DNA from: an uncultured Lamprocystis sp.
GTDB lineage: Bacteria; Pseudomonadota; Gammaproteobacteria; Chromatiales; Chromatiaceae
DNA length: 37,871 nucleotides
Assembly: GCF_903933125.1 (NCBI RefSeq)
Contig: NZ_CAIZIZ010000205.1
Coordinates: 1-37,871 of the forward strand
Direction of reading: 5' to 3'
The stretch's first letter is position 1; every line of letters starts with the position of its first letter. The position numbers and the translations under genes are program-made. The notes below the pieces were generated by a model. The model was not told the origin of the DNA, did no database searches, and was given only the letters and a program-made list of their open reading frames with translations. Of the stretch, positions 19,079 through 29,376 are shown piece by piece.

Positions 19079-19851
19079 ACCCGGACGATGAGGCCAGCCG
19101 CGCGCGTCAACTTGCGCTCTACCTGACCGCCGAACACCCCTGCGCTTACCTGGAGGGGCGCAACGCCAGAACGCTCTTCGTCGACCCGCTGGCGCGCATG
19201 GACTCGCACACCTATCAGGCCCTGGTGAGTCAGGGCTTTCGACGCAGCGGCGCCCATGTCTACCGACCCGCCTGCCGGGGCTGCGCCCGCTGCGTACCGG
19301 TGCGAATCCCGGTCGCCGCCTTCCGCCCGAACCGCTCCCAACGGCGCAATTGGGCGCGCAATGTCCAGGATCTGCAGGTCATCGATACCCCGGCGGCCTT
19401 CGATCCCGGCCATTTCAGGCTCTACCTGCGCTATCTGGCCAGCCGTCATCCGGACGGCGCCATGGCCGGCGACACCAGCCTGGAGAGCTATCGGCGCTTC
19501 CTGGTCGAGCCCTGGGGCGGCGTGACACGCTTTCTGGAGCTACGCCTGGACGGCCAATTGGCGGGGGTCGCGGTCACCGACCTGCTCCCCGACGGACTGT
19601 CCGCGGTCTACACCTTCTTTGACCCCGACCTGTCCAGCCGCGGACTGGGCACCTTCGCGGTACTCACTCAGATCGAATGCGCCCGACGCCTGCGACAGCC
19701 CTATGTCTATCTGGGCTACTGGATCGAAGCATCGCGCAAAATGGCCTACAAGGCACACTTCGCGCCGCTGGAGGCCTGGGACGGACGACGCTGGTCTCAC
19801 CTGATGCCACAGGTCGTGACCACTGCCGGCGGGACAGATGGGGAACACTGA
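19075..19851 (+). CDS. bpt: Aspartate/glutamate leucyltransferase (Bpt)
   Basis: The 258-residue product is the bacterial homologue of eukaryotic arginyltransferase Ate1 and transfers Leu from Leu-tRNA to N-terminal Asp or Glu. The N-terminal cysteine cluster [17 protein letters not shown] (about residues 64-80) and the C-terminal block [22 protein letters not shown] (about 213-234, quoted in parts) are diagnostic. The ATG at 19075 overlaps the aat stop (ATGA). With aat, clpS and clpA nearby the whole N-degron pathway is encoded here. Confidence 0.96.
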   Translation: MNPDDEASRARQLALYLTAEHPCAYLEGRNARTLFVDPLARMDSHTYQALVSQGFRRSGAHVYRPACRGCARCVPVRIPVAAFRPNRSQRRNWARNVQDLQVIDTPAAFDPGHFRLYLRYLASRHPDGAMAGDTSLESYRRFLVEPWGGVTRFLELRLDGQLAGVAVTDLLPDGLSAVYTFFDPDLSSRGLGTFAVLTQIECARRLRQPYVYLGYWIEASRKMAYKAHFAPLEAWDGRRWSHLMPQVVTTAGGTDGEH

Positions 19852-19943
19852 TTGTGAACTCATTCGCTCCGAACCCGAAAACATCGCGATGCCGTAGATT
19901 GGGGTGAGGAACGAACCCCAACATTTCAGCGCTTGCCAACACT

Positions 19944-19997
19944 CGAGCGCGATGCCCATCCGGCCACCGCGACGCTCGAGGATGGGCATCGCGCTCG
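19944..19997. repeat. 18-bp perfect inverted repeat between bpt and infA
   Basis: Bases 19944-19961 pair perfectly with 19980-19997 across an 18-base spacer; the arm contains GCGATGCCCATCC. A third partial copy (TGCCCATCCG) follows at 20001. It sits 93 bases after the bpt stop. There is no T-run, so a plain intrinsic terminator is unlikely; a palindromic repeat element or a cruciform is more plausible. The rest of the 299-base gap up to infA holds no gene. Confidence 0.6.
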
Positions 19998-20093
19998 CTC
20001 TGCCCATCCGACCGAAAGGCCTGGCCCCAACAAACCACATCACGTCTGATCGCACCCGCGGCACGCTCTGTTCGGGATCGCCGGCTGATCCTG

Positions 20094-20102
20094 TGTTATA
20101 CT
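20094..20102 (+). promoter_or_regulatory. Probable extended -10 promoter of infA
   Basis: TGTTATACT (an extended -10, TGnTATACT) lies about 49 bases before the infA start. No good -35 hexamer is visible at 16-18 bases, which fits an extended -10 class. The leader then contains a T8 run. Confidence 0.45.
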
Positions 20103-20143
20103 CCCGGCGCTTCACCAGCCCCGGAGCTGTTTTTTTAATATCT

Positions 20144-20158
20144 ATGAACCATGTCTAA
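20144..20158 (+). other. Four-codon upstream ORF overlapping the infA start
   Basis: ATG AAC CAT GTC TAA (MNHV) runs from 20144 to 20158 and includes the infA ATG (20151) in another frame. No strong Shine-Dalgarno sequence precedes either ATG, so ribosomes engaging the first ATG would terminate 7 bases into infA. This may be chance. Confidence 0.4.
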
Positions 20159-20369
20159 AGACGACGTTATCCAGATGGAAGGGACGGTCACGGAGACCTT
20201 GCCCAACACCGTGTTTCGAGTACAACTGGAGAATGGTCACACCGTGACCGCTCACATCTCCGGTAAAATGCGCAAGCACTACATCCGTATTTTGACCGGC
20301 GACAAAGTCACAGTTGAGCTGACACCGTACGACCTCACCAAAGGACGTATCGTCTACCGCGCCCGCTGA
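20151..20369 (+). CDS. infA: Translation initiation factor IF-1
   Basis: The 72-residue S1/OB-fold protein binds the A site of the 30S subunit. The sequence ([33 protein letters not shown] and [12 protein letters not shown]) is nearly invariant in proteobacteria and length is exact. It is convergent with clpA, with 228 bases between the stops containing only a weak TTCGCT/AGCGAA hairpin (20422-20440). No clear ribosome-binding site precedes the start. Confidence 0.98.
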   Translation: MSKDDVIQMEGTVTETLPNTVFRVQLENGHTVTAHISGKMRKHYIRILTGDKVTVELTPYDLTKGRIVYRAR

Positions 20370-20597
20370 TGCTTAGGCCACGCCCCACCCCGACATGAGG
20401 CAACGCGCGCGATCAGCGTCTTTCGCTCAATCGTAGCGAAGCGTCGGGGACACTGCCATAGAACCCCAGACCGGCATCAGCCGGACCCCAGTCATTGGAG
20501 TTCGGTGTCGTGCCGGGCCGGTGTGCATCACGCGCCGTTCAGCAGCTGACCACGTTCTGCTCGGGCGATTTCAGTCGCATCCTGTTCCGACAATCAC

Positions 20598-22859
<2,262 letters not shown>

Positions 22860-22968
22860 CGGACTTGTCCAAGCGGGGTTAGTGAAACCGAATATGTCTG
22901 CCTTGGTGCCGCCTGGCGCCGCGGCGGGGTCTCGCCCGAGCGAGGCACGCTCAGTCTGACTGTCTGCA

Positions 22969-23292
22969 TCAGGCTTCCTCCATGGTACACATCAGTGGGT
23001 GCTGATGACTGCGGGCGAAGTCGTTGACCTGCACCACCTTAGTTTCAGCGATGTCTCTCGTATAGACACCGCAGACCCCCACCCCCCGCGTGTGCACATG
23101 GAGCATGATCTGTGTCGCCTTTTCCCGGTTCATCGCGAAAAAAGTTTCCAACACTTGGACCACGAACTCCATGGGGGTGTAGTCATCGTTCAACAACAAC
23201 ACCTTGAACAACGGAGGGCGGCGCAATTTTGGTCGCGTCTCCTGAACCGTCAGCCCGGATTCACGTTCCTCGTTGGGATTTGCGTTGCTCAT
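22969..23292 (-). CDS. clpS: ATP-dependent Clp protease adaptor ClpS
   Basis: The 107-residue adaptor recognises N-terminal Leu, Phe, Tyr and Trp and hands the protein to ClpA. The conserved block [20 protein letters not shown] (about 33-52) carries the Asn-Asp pair that binds the alpha-amino group, and the hydrophobic pocket residues plus MLHVHTRG (His near 66) follow. The N-terminal 25 residues are the usual flexible tail that enters the ClpA pore. Order cspD (divergent)-clpS-clpA matches other gammaproteobacteria. Confidence 0.97.
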   Translation of the reverse strand: MSNANPNEERESGLTVQETRPKLRRPPLFKVLLLNDDYTPMEFVVQVLETFFAMNREKATQIMLHVHTRGVGVCGVYTRDIAETKVVQVNDFARSHQHPLMCTMEEA

Positions 23293-23443
23293 GATTCGGG
23301 ATTCTAGACAAATTTCGCCTGGATGCGACGGACATTATGACCCCTGGTCACGCGCCGTGAAATACGGGAAGCATCTGCGACCCGCGCCGGCCCACCTGCC
23401 GGACGCGCCATACTGGTGCAGGACGACCGGACGCGCATCCTGT

Positions 23444-23471
23444 TTGACCAACCAAATCAACTCACTATACT
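23444..23471 (+). promoter_or_regulatory. Promoter of the cold-shock-domain gene
   Basis: TTGACC (23444-23449) and TATACT (23466-23471) are separated by 16 bases. Transcription from about 23478 would give a leader of nearly 100 bases, as is common for cold-shock genes. The leader holds a direct repeat TATGGCGCC (23479 and 23505). Confidence 0.6.
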
Positions 23472-23573
23472 AGGGACGTATGGCGCCGCTCGCCGGATTC
23501 AAGGTATGGCGCCATGCCAAACAACAAAGATTACACCGAGCGAACCTCGGAAACCCCGGAGGAGTACGTTTCA

Positions 23574-23780
23574 ATGATCACCGGTATTGTTAAGTGGTTC
23601 AACAATGCAAAGGGTTATGGGTTCGTCAAGCCCGATGGCCGCGAGGAAGACGTGTTCGTACACTTCTCCTCGATCGACATGGATGGTTACAAGACGCTGC
23701 GAGAAGGCCAAAAGGTCGAGTTCGAGGTCAGCCAGGGGCCAAAAGGTCTGCACGCTGCCGCGGTCCATCGCGTGAGCTGA
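23574..23780 (+). CDS. cspD: Cold-shock-domain protein, CspD-like
   Basis: The 68-residue OB-fold protein has both nucleic-acid-binding motifs, KGYGFV (RNP1) and VFVHF (RNP2), in the order [12 protein letters not shown]...[17 protein letters not shown]. MDGYxTL and QGPKGLHA match CspD, an inhibitor of replication in stationary-phase E. coli, better than CspA. The ATG at 23574 is preferred since a perfect GGAGGAG lies 9 bases upstream and the protein then starts at the normal place. An earlier in-frame ATG at 23514 would add 20 hydrophilic residues. It is divergent from clpS. Confidence 0.93.
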   Translation: MITGIVKWFNNAKGYGFVKPDGREEDVFVHFSSIDMDGYKTLREGQKVEFEVSQGPKGLHAAAVHRVS

Positions 23781-23790
23781 CAACCCGCAC

Positions 23791-23815
23791 CCCCGTCGGT
23801 TGTCTGACGACGGGG
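23791..23815 (+). other. Stem-loop directly after cspD
   Basis: CCCCGTCG (23791-23798) pairs with CGACGGGG (23808-23815), loop 9 bases, starting 10 bases after the cspD stop. It lies ahead of the true terminator and may protect the 3' end of the mRNA. Confidence 0.45.
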
Positions 23816-23827
23816 CCACCGGACCAA

Positions 23828-23860
23828 CGGGCGTGCCGCCAGTGCGGCACGCCCGTTTTT
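23828..23860 (+). terminator. Rho-independent terminator of cspD
   Basis: CGGGCGTGCCGC (23828-23839) pairs perfectly with 23844-23855 around a CAGT tetraloop and is followed by TTTTT. It lies 47 bases after the cspD stop and 6 bases before the stop of the convergent icd gene; on the minus strand no T-run follows, so it mainly serves cspD. Confidence 0.88.
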
Positions 23861-23866
23861 CACGAC

Positions 23867-25123
<1,257 letters not shown>

Positions 25124-25343
25124 CGTCGGTACTCTCTCTGGGTCGCCGTAAACCTCAATCCTACCATCCCAGCGCGGTCAGCGGTGTTCGTCCGCACCGT
25201 GCTTCTGTGAAGCATTCCTCAGCAACCGGCCCGTACCCCGTGCAATAGTGACACTGAGCATGAGTCTGGCGCCGCCCGCATCACTCCAACCAGAGCGACG
25301 GCGCCCCCATGGTCGGGTCCGCTGCACGCGGGCACCCAAAAAA

Positions 25344-25357
25344 CCTTTTATAAAAGG
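25344..25357. promoter_or_regulatory. 14-bp perfect palindrome at the ribosome-binding site of a microprotein gene
   Basis: CCTTTTATAAAAGG is fully self-complementary and its right end merges with the AAAAGGGG Shine-Dalgarno sequence of the 35-codon gene at 25369. It could be an operator, or contain a TATAAA-like -10 box, but its place so near the start also allows RNA-level control. Confidence 0.45.
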
Positions 25358-25368
25358 GGTAGACGCAC

Positions 25369-25476
25369 ATGATCTGGACCTTATTCGCACTTTTCGCCGC
25401 GGTCCTCATCGGCGGCCTCCTGGCAATCCTCTGGTGGACCAGAGACGGTTTCGCGGCCACCTGGGACGAACCCTAA
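25369..25476 (+). CDS. 35-residue single-span membrane microprotein
   Basis: The product is one hydrophobic helix (about residues 2-23, MIWTLFALFAAVLIGGLLAI) followed by WWTRDGFAATWDEP, an acidic, aromatic tail. AAGGGG lies 9 bases before the ATG, and the stop is TAA. The pattern (short, one span, Trp pair at the interface) is typical of small accessory subunits of membrane complexes such as respiratory oxidases or transporters; I cannot name a family. It stands alone between icd (opposite strand) and the downstream lipoprotein. Confidence 0.6.
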   Translation: MIWTLFALFAAVLIGGLLAILWWTRDGFAATWDEP

Positions 25477-25659
25477 CCCGACCGGGCACCCGAACAACCG
25501 GACCTTCGCGACGTCCTCCGTCGATCGCGGCATGGTCAGGGTCGCACGGCGCCGCGACATGGGCTCCGCCGCCGCACCCACTATGCTAGCATCGTGCGCT
25601 TACGGGCGCCCGCAACGGGCGTGCCCGCGTCGGCTGTTCGTCCGGAGGATCGATTGAAA

Positions 25660-26697
25660 ATGCGTTCGTTCGCGACTGTCAGCGTATTGACACTCGGCGC
25701 CTGGCTATTGGCCGGGTGCGCCGGGACCATGGAGGCGGATGGCTTCAATGCCAGCCATCGCCCACAACTGCTGATCCCCGGCGCCAGTCGTGACGAGGTC
25801 AAGGGTCTGGCCATGGGTTCCGCGCGTGCGAAAGGCTGGACCATCGTCAAATCCACGAATGACCTCCTGGTCGTTCAGCGGCAGGTCGCCCCCGCCTCAC
25901 CGACCGCCGCTGCACTCGGCGCGGTCGGCGGCGCCCCCCCGCCCATGATCGAGGTGACCTCGGCCTTCACCGAACAGTCGGGCGGGATCAATGTCGCCCT
26001 GCGCGCCACCCTGGTTAGTCAGCCGCCGGGCGGGCGGGCGCCCCAACGTGTCGACTACACTGAAAATTATCGGGATGCCTTGACCCAATCGCTCGAGTCA
26101 CTGCGGTCAAACTGGGGTGCCAACGGGCAGCGCGTCACCAACGCCATCCCGCCGCACACGGACGGCACCCAGAACCGAGTCGCCGATCCGGCCAACGCGC
26201 CCGCCGACAACCCACTGGTGAAAGTATGGGGAGAGACGCTGACCGAAACGACCCCGGCCAATCCGAGTGCCACCAGCGGTCCCGTCGCCACCCCGGCGGC
26301 GCCTCGCCCCTCGGCCGCACCGACGCCGCCGCCCGTGGCGAGCCCTGCCCCGCGATCGCCCGAGACCACCCGGTCACCCGCTCCGGTGATTGACGGCAGC
26401 AGTGCGCTCACCACCGACAGCGCGGCCACACGCCCGCTCACGCTGCCGGAACCGGAGCCGACGCCCGCACCGCTTGCCCCAGAGGACAACATGCTGACAC
26501 TAAGCCAGGCGGGCGGCACCGGTACCTGGGCCTACTATGCCGAGCAATATGCGCGCTTGCGTGGGTGCACCGTCACGGATGCCGGATCGCAATTAATCGA
26601 GACCCACTCTGACGGCGAGATCCACAAGGTATCCTGTGTCGACTCCGCGGGCTACCTGTTGAAGTGCCAGAACGGGGTCTGCCGCGCGCTGAAATGA
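25660..26697 (+). CDS. Proline-rich lipoprotein of unknown function
   Basis: The 345-residue product starts MRSFATVSVLTLGAWLLAGC, a lipoprotein signal with the lipid-bearing Cys20. A folded N-terminal part of about 150 residues (with SRDEVKGLAMGSARAKGW and DLLVVQRQ) is followed by about 130 residues rich in Pro, Ala, Thr and Ser, which would span the periplasm, and a C-terminal domain of about 65 residues with cysteines in GCTV, SCVD, KCQN and VCRA that could form two disulfides. GGAGGA lies 10 bases upstream of the ATG. Its stop overlaps the next start (ATGA). Family not recognised. Confidence 0.75.
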   Translation: MRSFATVSVLTLGAWLLAGCAGTMEADGFNASHRPQLLIPGASRDEVKGLAMGSARAKGWTIVKSTNDLLVVQRQVAPASPTAAALGAVGGAPPPMIEVTSAFTEQSGGINVALRATLVSQPPGGRAPQRVDYTENYRDALTQSLESLRSNWGANGQRVTNAIPPHTDGTQNRVADPANAPADNPLVKVWGETLTETTPANPSATSGPVATPAAPRPSAAPTPPPVASPAPRSPETTRSPAPVIDGSSALTTDSAATRPLTLPEPEPTPAPLAPEDNMLTLSQAGGTGTWAYYAEQYARLRGCTVTDAGSQLIETHSDGEIHKVSCVDSAGYLLKCQNGVCRALK

Positions 26698-27335
26698 ACC
26701 ACCGACTGACCGGGTGTTCGCCGCACGCCCACCCGGACATGACCCGCCCCCCTCGCGTGGAAGCCGGACACGGCGCACGGCGCGATCGGCTGCCGCGAAC
26801 TGCGGCGACCGCAGCGTTGCGAGCAAGACCCCGCTGCTTACCCTTCCTCAGCGGGATACTGGCGGTCACCGCCGTTACCCTGACCCAGGGTGCCGCGCCC
26901 GACGCGGGCATCGCCAAAGTCACCATTCGCACCGACGGCGGCACCGTCCGGGTGGAACTGACCGCCCCGGCCTTGACGCTCGTGGGGTTCGCCGGGGACC
27001 CCGGCAACGCGGCTCAACGCGATGACCTCAAGCTCGCGGCGGAAAACCTCCAATCCGGAGACGCGCTCGTGCGCTTCAACACCCAGGCAAGGTGCGTGCT
27101 CGAAAGCGCCAAGGTCGACGCTGATCCACGGATACGCAAAGGCACGGCCGACCTGGGTGCAAGTTACCGCTTCGGCTGCGCCCTGCCGGGCGAACTGCAC
27201 TCCGCCGCCATCGGACTCTTCGTCGGCTTTCCGGCCCTGCGGCAAGCCCATGTCCACTACACGACGGCCCAAGGGCAAGGCGCCGCCATCGCGACCCCGA
27301 GCAACCCGATCGTCAACTTCATACCACTGCATTAA
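26694..27335 (+). CDS. DUF2796 (ZrgA-like) exported protein
   Basis: The 213-residue product has a hydrophobic segment near residues 48-65 (CLPFLSGILAVTAVTLTQ) and a DUF2796 domain: VRVELTAPALTLVGFAGDPGNAAQRDDL, an AARCxLESAKV-like strand, and C-terminal LFVGFPALRQAHVHYTTAQGQGA (quoted in parts). DUF2796 proteins include ZrgA, a zinc-uptake accessory protein in Vibrio, but the His-rich metal loop of ZrgA is missing here. The start at 26694 overlaps the lipoprotein stop (ATGA) yet lacks a ribosome-binding site and gives a long basic leader; ATG at 26739 is a credible alternative. Confidence 0.75.
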   Translation: MNHRLTGCSPHAHPDMTRPPRVEAGHGARRDRLPRTAATAALRARPRCLPFLSGILAVTAVTLTQGAAPDAGIAKVTIRTDGGTVRVELTAPALTLVGFAGDPGNAAQRDDLKLAAENLQSGDALVRFNTQARCVLESAKVDADPRIRKGTADLGASYRFGCALPGELHSAAIGLFVGFPALRQAHVHYTTAQGQGAAIATPSNPIVNFIPLH

Positions 27336-27483
27336 ACCGCGCCCAGCGCGGTATGCAATGTTCTTGGATGAGGTCGGCCCGGCAGACTCGACGATTGCTG
27401 GAGCCGACACGGTTTAGTTTGCGGCACTTGACCGCCACGCCTCCCGGAATTAGCGTGCCCAGGGTTAACATCAGGAGCAAACC

Positions 27484-27723
27484 ATGTCCGCAGTCACCTT
27501 TGACACCTTACGCTTTGCCAAGAAACTGGAAGCGGCGGGGTTGCCGACGCCTCAGGCCGAAGCGATTGCCGACGCCTTCCGCGAGGCCACCAGCGAGGAA
27601 CTGGTGACCCGAGACTACCTGGATGCGCGTTTAGCCGCCACTCAGGCCGATCTCGTAAAGTGGATGGCCGGGTTGCTGATCGCCCAGGCGGCGCTGATCG
27701 CGGCCCTGACCAAGCTGCTGTGA
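27484..27723 (+). CDS. Short DUF1640/CCDC90-like coiled-coil protein
   Basis: The 79-residue product begins MSAVTFDTLRFAKKLEAAGLPTPQAEAIADAF (seen in parts), the start of the DUF1640/CCDC90 family, and ends with a membrane helix (about 61-79, WMAGLLIAQAALIAALTKLL). The long coiled coil usually found between these parts is reduced to about 20 residues. AGGAG lies 9 bases before the ATG. Such proteins are common, often multicopy, in Chromatiaceae and related bacteria; function unknown. Confidence 0.75.
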   Translation: MSAVTFDTLRFAKKLEAAGLPTPQAEAIADAFREATSEELVTRDYLDARLAATQADLVKWMAGLLIAQAALIAALTKLL

Positions 27724-27782
27724 GTTGACAACCCACCGCTGCGGGCCTAGGTTCCCGACGAGGACCACCCGGAGATACCGCG

Positions 27783-28040
27783 ATGACCGCTGATGTTGAC
27801 AACCTCGTGCTTGAGCACCTGCGCCTGCTGCGTTCCGACATCAAGGAGATGCGCACCGAGATGCAAAGCGGATTTCACGATCTGAAAGACCGCATGGCGC
27901 GACTGGAAACGGCCATGTTGCGTGTCAAGCGCGATGCGCTCGGCGCGGAGGAGAGTGTGGCCTTTCAGCAGGTCGCCCACGATCGGCTGGTGGAGCGAAT
28001 CGAGCGCATCGAACGGCGCCTGGAACTGAGCGACGGTTGA
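27783..28040 (+). CDS. Small coiled-coil protein, paralogue of 28232-28456
   Basis: The 85-residue product (MTADVDNLVLEHLRLLRSD...RIERIERRLELSDG) is helical with a heptad-like pattern almost throughout. It is clearly homologous to the convergent gene at 28232-28456: both start MTAD, share LVLEHLR near residue 8, and end with RIERRLEL. It lies 60 bases behind the DUF1640-like gene. Function unknown; the size and helical form would suit an antitoxin or an assembly subunit, but no partner is visible. Confidence 0.7.
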   Translation: MTADVDNLVLEHLRLLRSDIKEMRTEMQSGFHDLKDRMARLETAMLRVKRDALGAEESVAFQQVAHDRLVERIERIERRLELSDG

Positions 28041-28231
28041 CCCGTGACCGGACGGTAGATCGCGCCGCGCAAGGCGGCCATCTGATCGACTCCGCCGGCC
28101 AGGCGGATTATCCGCTCGGCAGCGCTCTCGACTCGAAAAAGGTAGAGCCCCCCACGGAAATCCCCAAACGAACACCTTGCGGTGCACTGTGCGATCTAGA
28201 ACACCGGGCACGGACGCCCGGCCGTACCAGG

Positions 28232-28456
28232 TCAGTGGTCGGTCAGTTCCAACCGCCGTTCGATGCGCTCAACGCGATGAATAACGGTTTGTAGGGTTTC
28301 CCGATCACTGGCAGAAAGGGCATACAGGCCGCCTAGCGTCTGTTCCATGACAGACAGCCGAAGATCCATCCGGTCGAGCCGTTGCTTGATGTCTGCGATA
28401 TCCCCTCGCATCGCGCGCAAGTGTTCGAGTACCAGGCTTTCAATGTCTGCGGTCAT
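28232..28456 (-). CDS. Small coiled-coil protein, paralogue of 27783-28040
   Basis: The 74-residue product (MTADIESLVLEHLRAMRGD...RVERIERRLELTDH) is predicted all-helical. The ATG at 28456 is chosen since GGAG lies 8 bases upstream and the protein then aligns with its paralogue; open frame further upstream has no match. It lacks about 11 residues of the middle of its paralogue. The two genes converge on a 191-base gap that has one 6-bp hairpin (28204-28221) and no gene. Confidence 0.7.
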   Translation of the reverse strand: MTADIESLVLEHLRAMRGDIADIKQRLDRMDLRLSVMEQTLGGLYALSASDRETLQTVIHRVERIERRLELTDH

Positions 28457-28521
28457 CGTGGGCGCTCCGGGGTCAGGGACGAAAAGATATTCCCATTTTG
28501 GGAATATAACCGCCGAAAACG

Positions 28522-28561
28522 AAAACAGCCGGTATACGCTCATCACGCAACCGGCTGTTTT
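28522..28561 (-). terminator. Rho-independent terminator of the tRNA operon
   Basis: AAAACAGCCGGT (28522-28533) pairs with ACCGGCTGTTTT (28550-28561), a 12-bp stem with a 16-base loop, starting three bases after the CCA of tRNA-Lys. On the minus strand the stem runs into TTTTCGTTTTC. Confidence 0.85.
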
Positions 28562-28564
28562 ACT

Positions 28565-28640
28565 TGGTGGGTCGTGTAGGATTCGAACCTACGACCGATG
28601 GATTAAGAGTCCACTGCTCTACCAACTGAGCTAACGACCC
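28565..28640 (-). tRNA. tRNA-Lys (anticodon CTT)
   Basis: A 76-base cloverleaf with acceptor stem GGGTCGT/ACGACCC, D-arm TAGCTCAGTTGGTAGAGC, anticodon loop CTCTTAA (anticodon CTT, reads AAG), T-arm GTAGGTTCGAATCCTAC and an encoded CCA. Last gene of the four-tRNA operon; the terminator follows at once. Confidence 0.96.
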
Positions 28641-28719
28641 GAATCATGCGAGCCACGTAGTTTAATGATTGAAATCAGGTTGTCAACCTGATTTGCCGAC
28701 TGCGCGACACCTTGAATGG

Positions 28720-28796
28720 TGGGGTGGACGATGGGGATCGAACCCACGACCACAGGAGCCACAACCCTGCGCTCTACCAACTGAGCTACGTCCACC
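28720..28796 (-). tRNA. tRNA-His (anticodon GTG)
   Basis: The acceptor stem is GTGGACG/CGTCCAC with an encoded G at -1 (base 28796) opposite discriminator C73, the histidine-identity pair, and an encoded CCA. The anticodon loop is TTGTGGC (anticodon GTG), with T-arm GTGGGTTCGATCCCCAT. Length 77 including G-1. Confidence 0.96.
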
Positions 28797-28854
28797 ATTG
28801 ACTGACCGACATCGGACTGAACGATCAGGGCACGCCCCTCGCCAGTCATCGAAT

Positions 28855-28931
<77 letters not shown>

Positions 28932-28956
28932 CTGCGAGACGTGGAAATCCGGCGTT

Positions 28957-29033
28957 TGGTCGGGGTAGAGGGATTCGAACCCCCGACATCCTGCTCCCAA
29001 AGCAGGCGCGCTACCAGACTGCGCTATACCCCG
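28957..29033 (-). tRNA. tRNA-Pro (anticodon TGG)
   Basis: A 77-base cloverleaf with acceptor CGGGGTA/TACCCCG, D-arm AGCGCAGTCTGGTAGCGC, anticodon stem-loop CTGCTTTGGGAGCAG (anticodon TGG), T-arm GGGGGTTCGAATCCCTC and an encoded CCA. It is the first gene of the operon, 35 bases behind its -10 box. Confidence 0.96.
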
Positions 29034-29067
29034 GATTTGGATACAGTTCCAAAAACGAAGACCCGGA

Positions 29068-29096
29068 AGAGTACGCGTTTTTTTTTGACCAGTCAA
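29068..29096 (-). promoter_or_regulatory. Promoter of the tRNA operon
   Basis: TTGACT (29091-29096) and TACTCT (29068-29073) lie 17 bases apart on the minus strand, with an A9 run in the spacer. The GC-rich discriminator (TCCGGG) after the -10 is typical of stringently controlled stable-RNA promoters. Confidence 0.7.
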
Positions 29097-29120
29097 CAGA
29101 TACTATCGGGATCATCAGCT

Positions 29121-29311
29121 CCAAGATTTGGGTGGCATCGCGCGACCCCTGGTGGATGCGGCGCGCGCGACCGCCGTGCCGAGTCACTGACACCGAGCGG
29201 CGCGCCTTATCCACCCTACAGCGGAGCCGGTTTTGTAGGGTGGATAAGCGCAGCGCATCCACCATCAGCCTCGCCGCCGGCACGCTGTCGGCAGCAGCCA
29301 CCCAAATTTGG
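29121..29311. repeat. Nested palindromic repeat element (copy R1)
   Basis: This 191-bp element has imperfect terminal inverted repeats (CCAAGATTTGGGTGGC at 29121-29136; its complement, with two changes and a one-base gap, at 29297-29311). Inside are GGTGGATGCG/CGCATCCACC (29151-29160 with 29254-29263) and a perfect 15-bp stem (29206-29220 with 29234-29248, CTTATCCACCCTACA). The whole can fold as one long hairpin. Bases 29134-29234 are repeated, inverted, at 30663-30764. No reading frame for a transposase is present, so any mobility would be in trans (MITE- or REP-like). It fills the 343-base gap between the tRNA operon and the lyase gene. Confidence 0.75.
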
Positions 29312-29376
29312 AAGCGCTGCGTCGGCAGTGATCAATGTCCACGCGACCTGGTCGGACCGCCAGTGCACCAGCCACG

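Noticed and set aside
20101-20140. Terminator ahead of infA (GC-rich bases followed by T8)
   Set aside because: Only a 4-bp stem (CAGC/GCTG) can form before the T-run, too weak to call.
23514-23573. Longer start for cspD adding 20 residues
   Set aside because: The extension is not family-like and the perfect GGAGGAG is placed for the ATG at 23574.
29121-29311. CRISPR array or insertion sequence
   Set aside because: No regularly spaced direct repeats exist and no transposase frame is present; the structure is nested inverted repeats.
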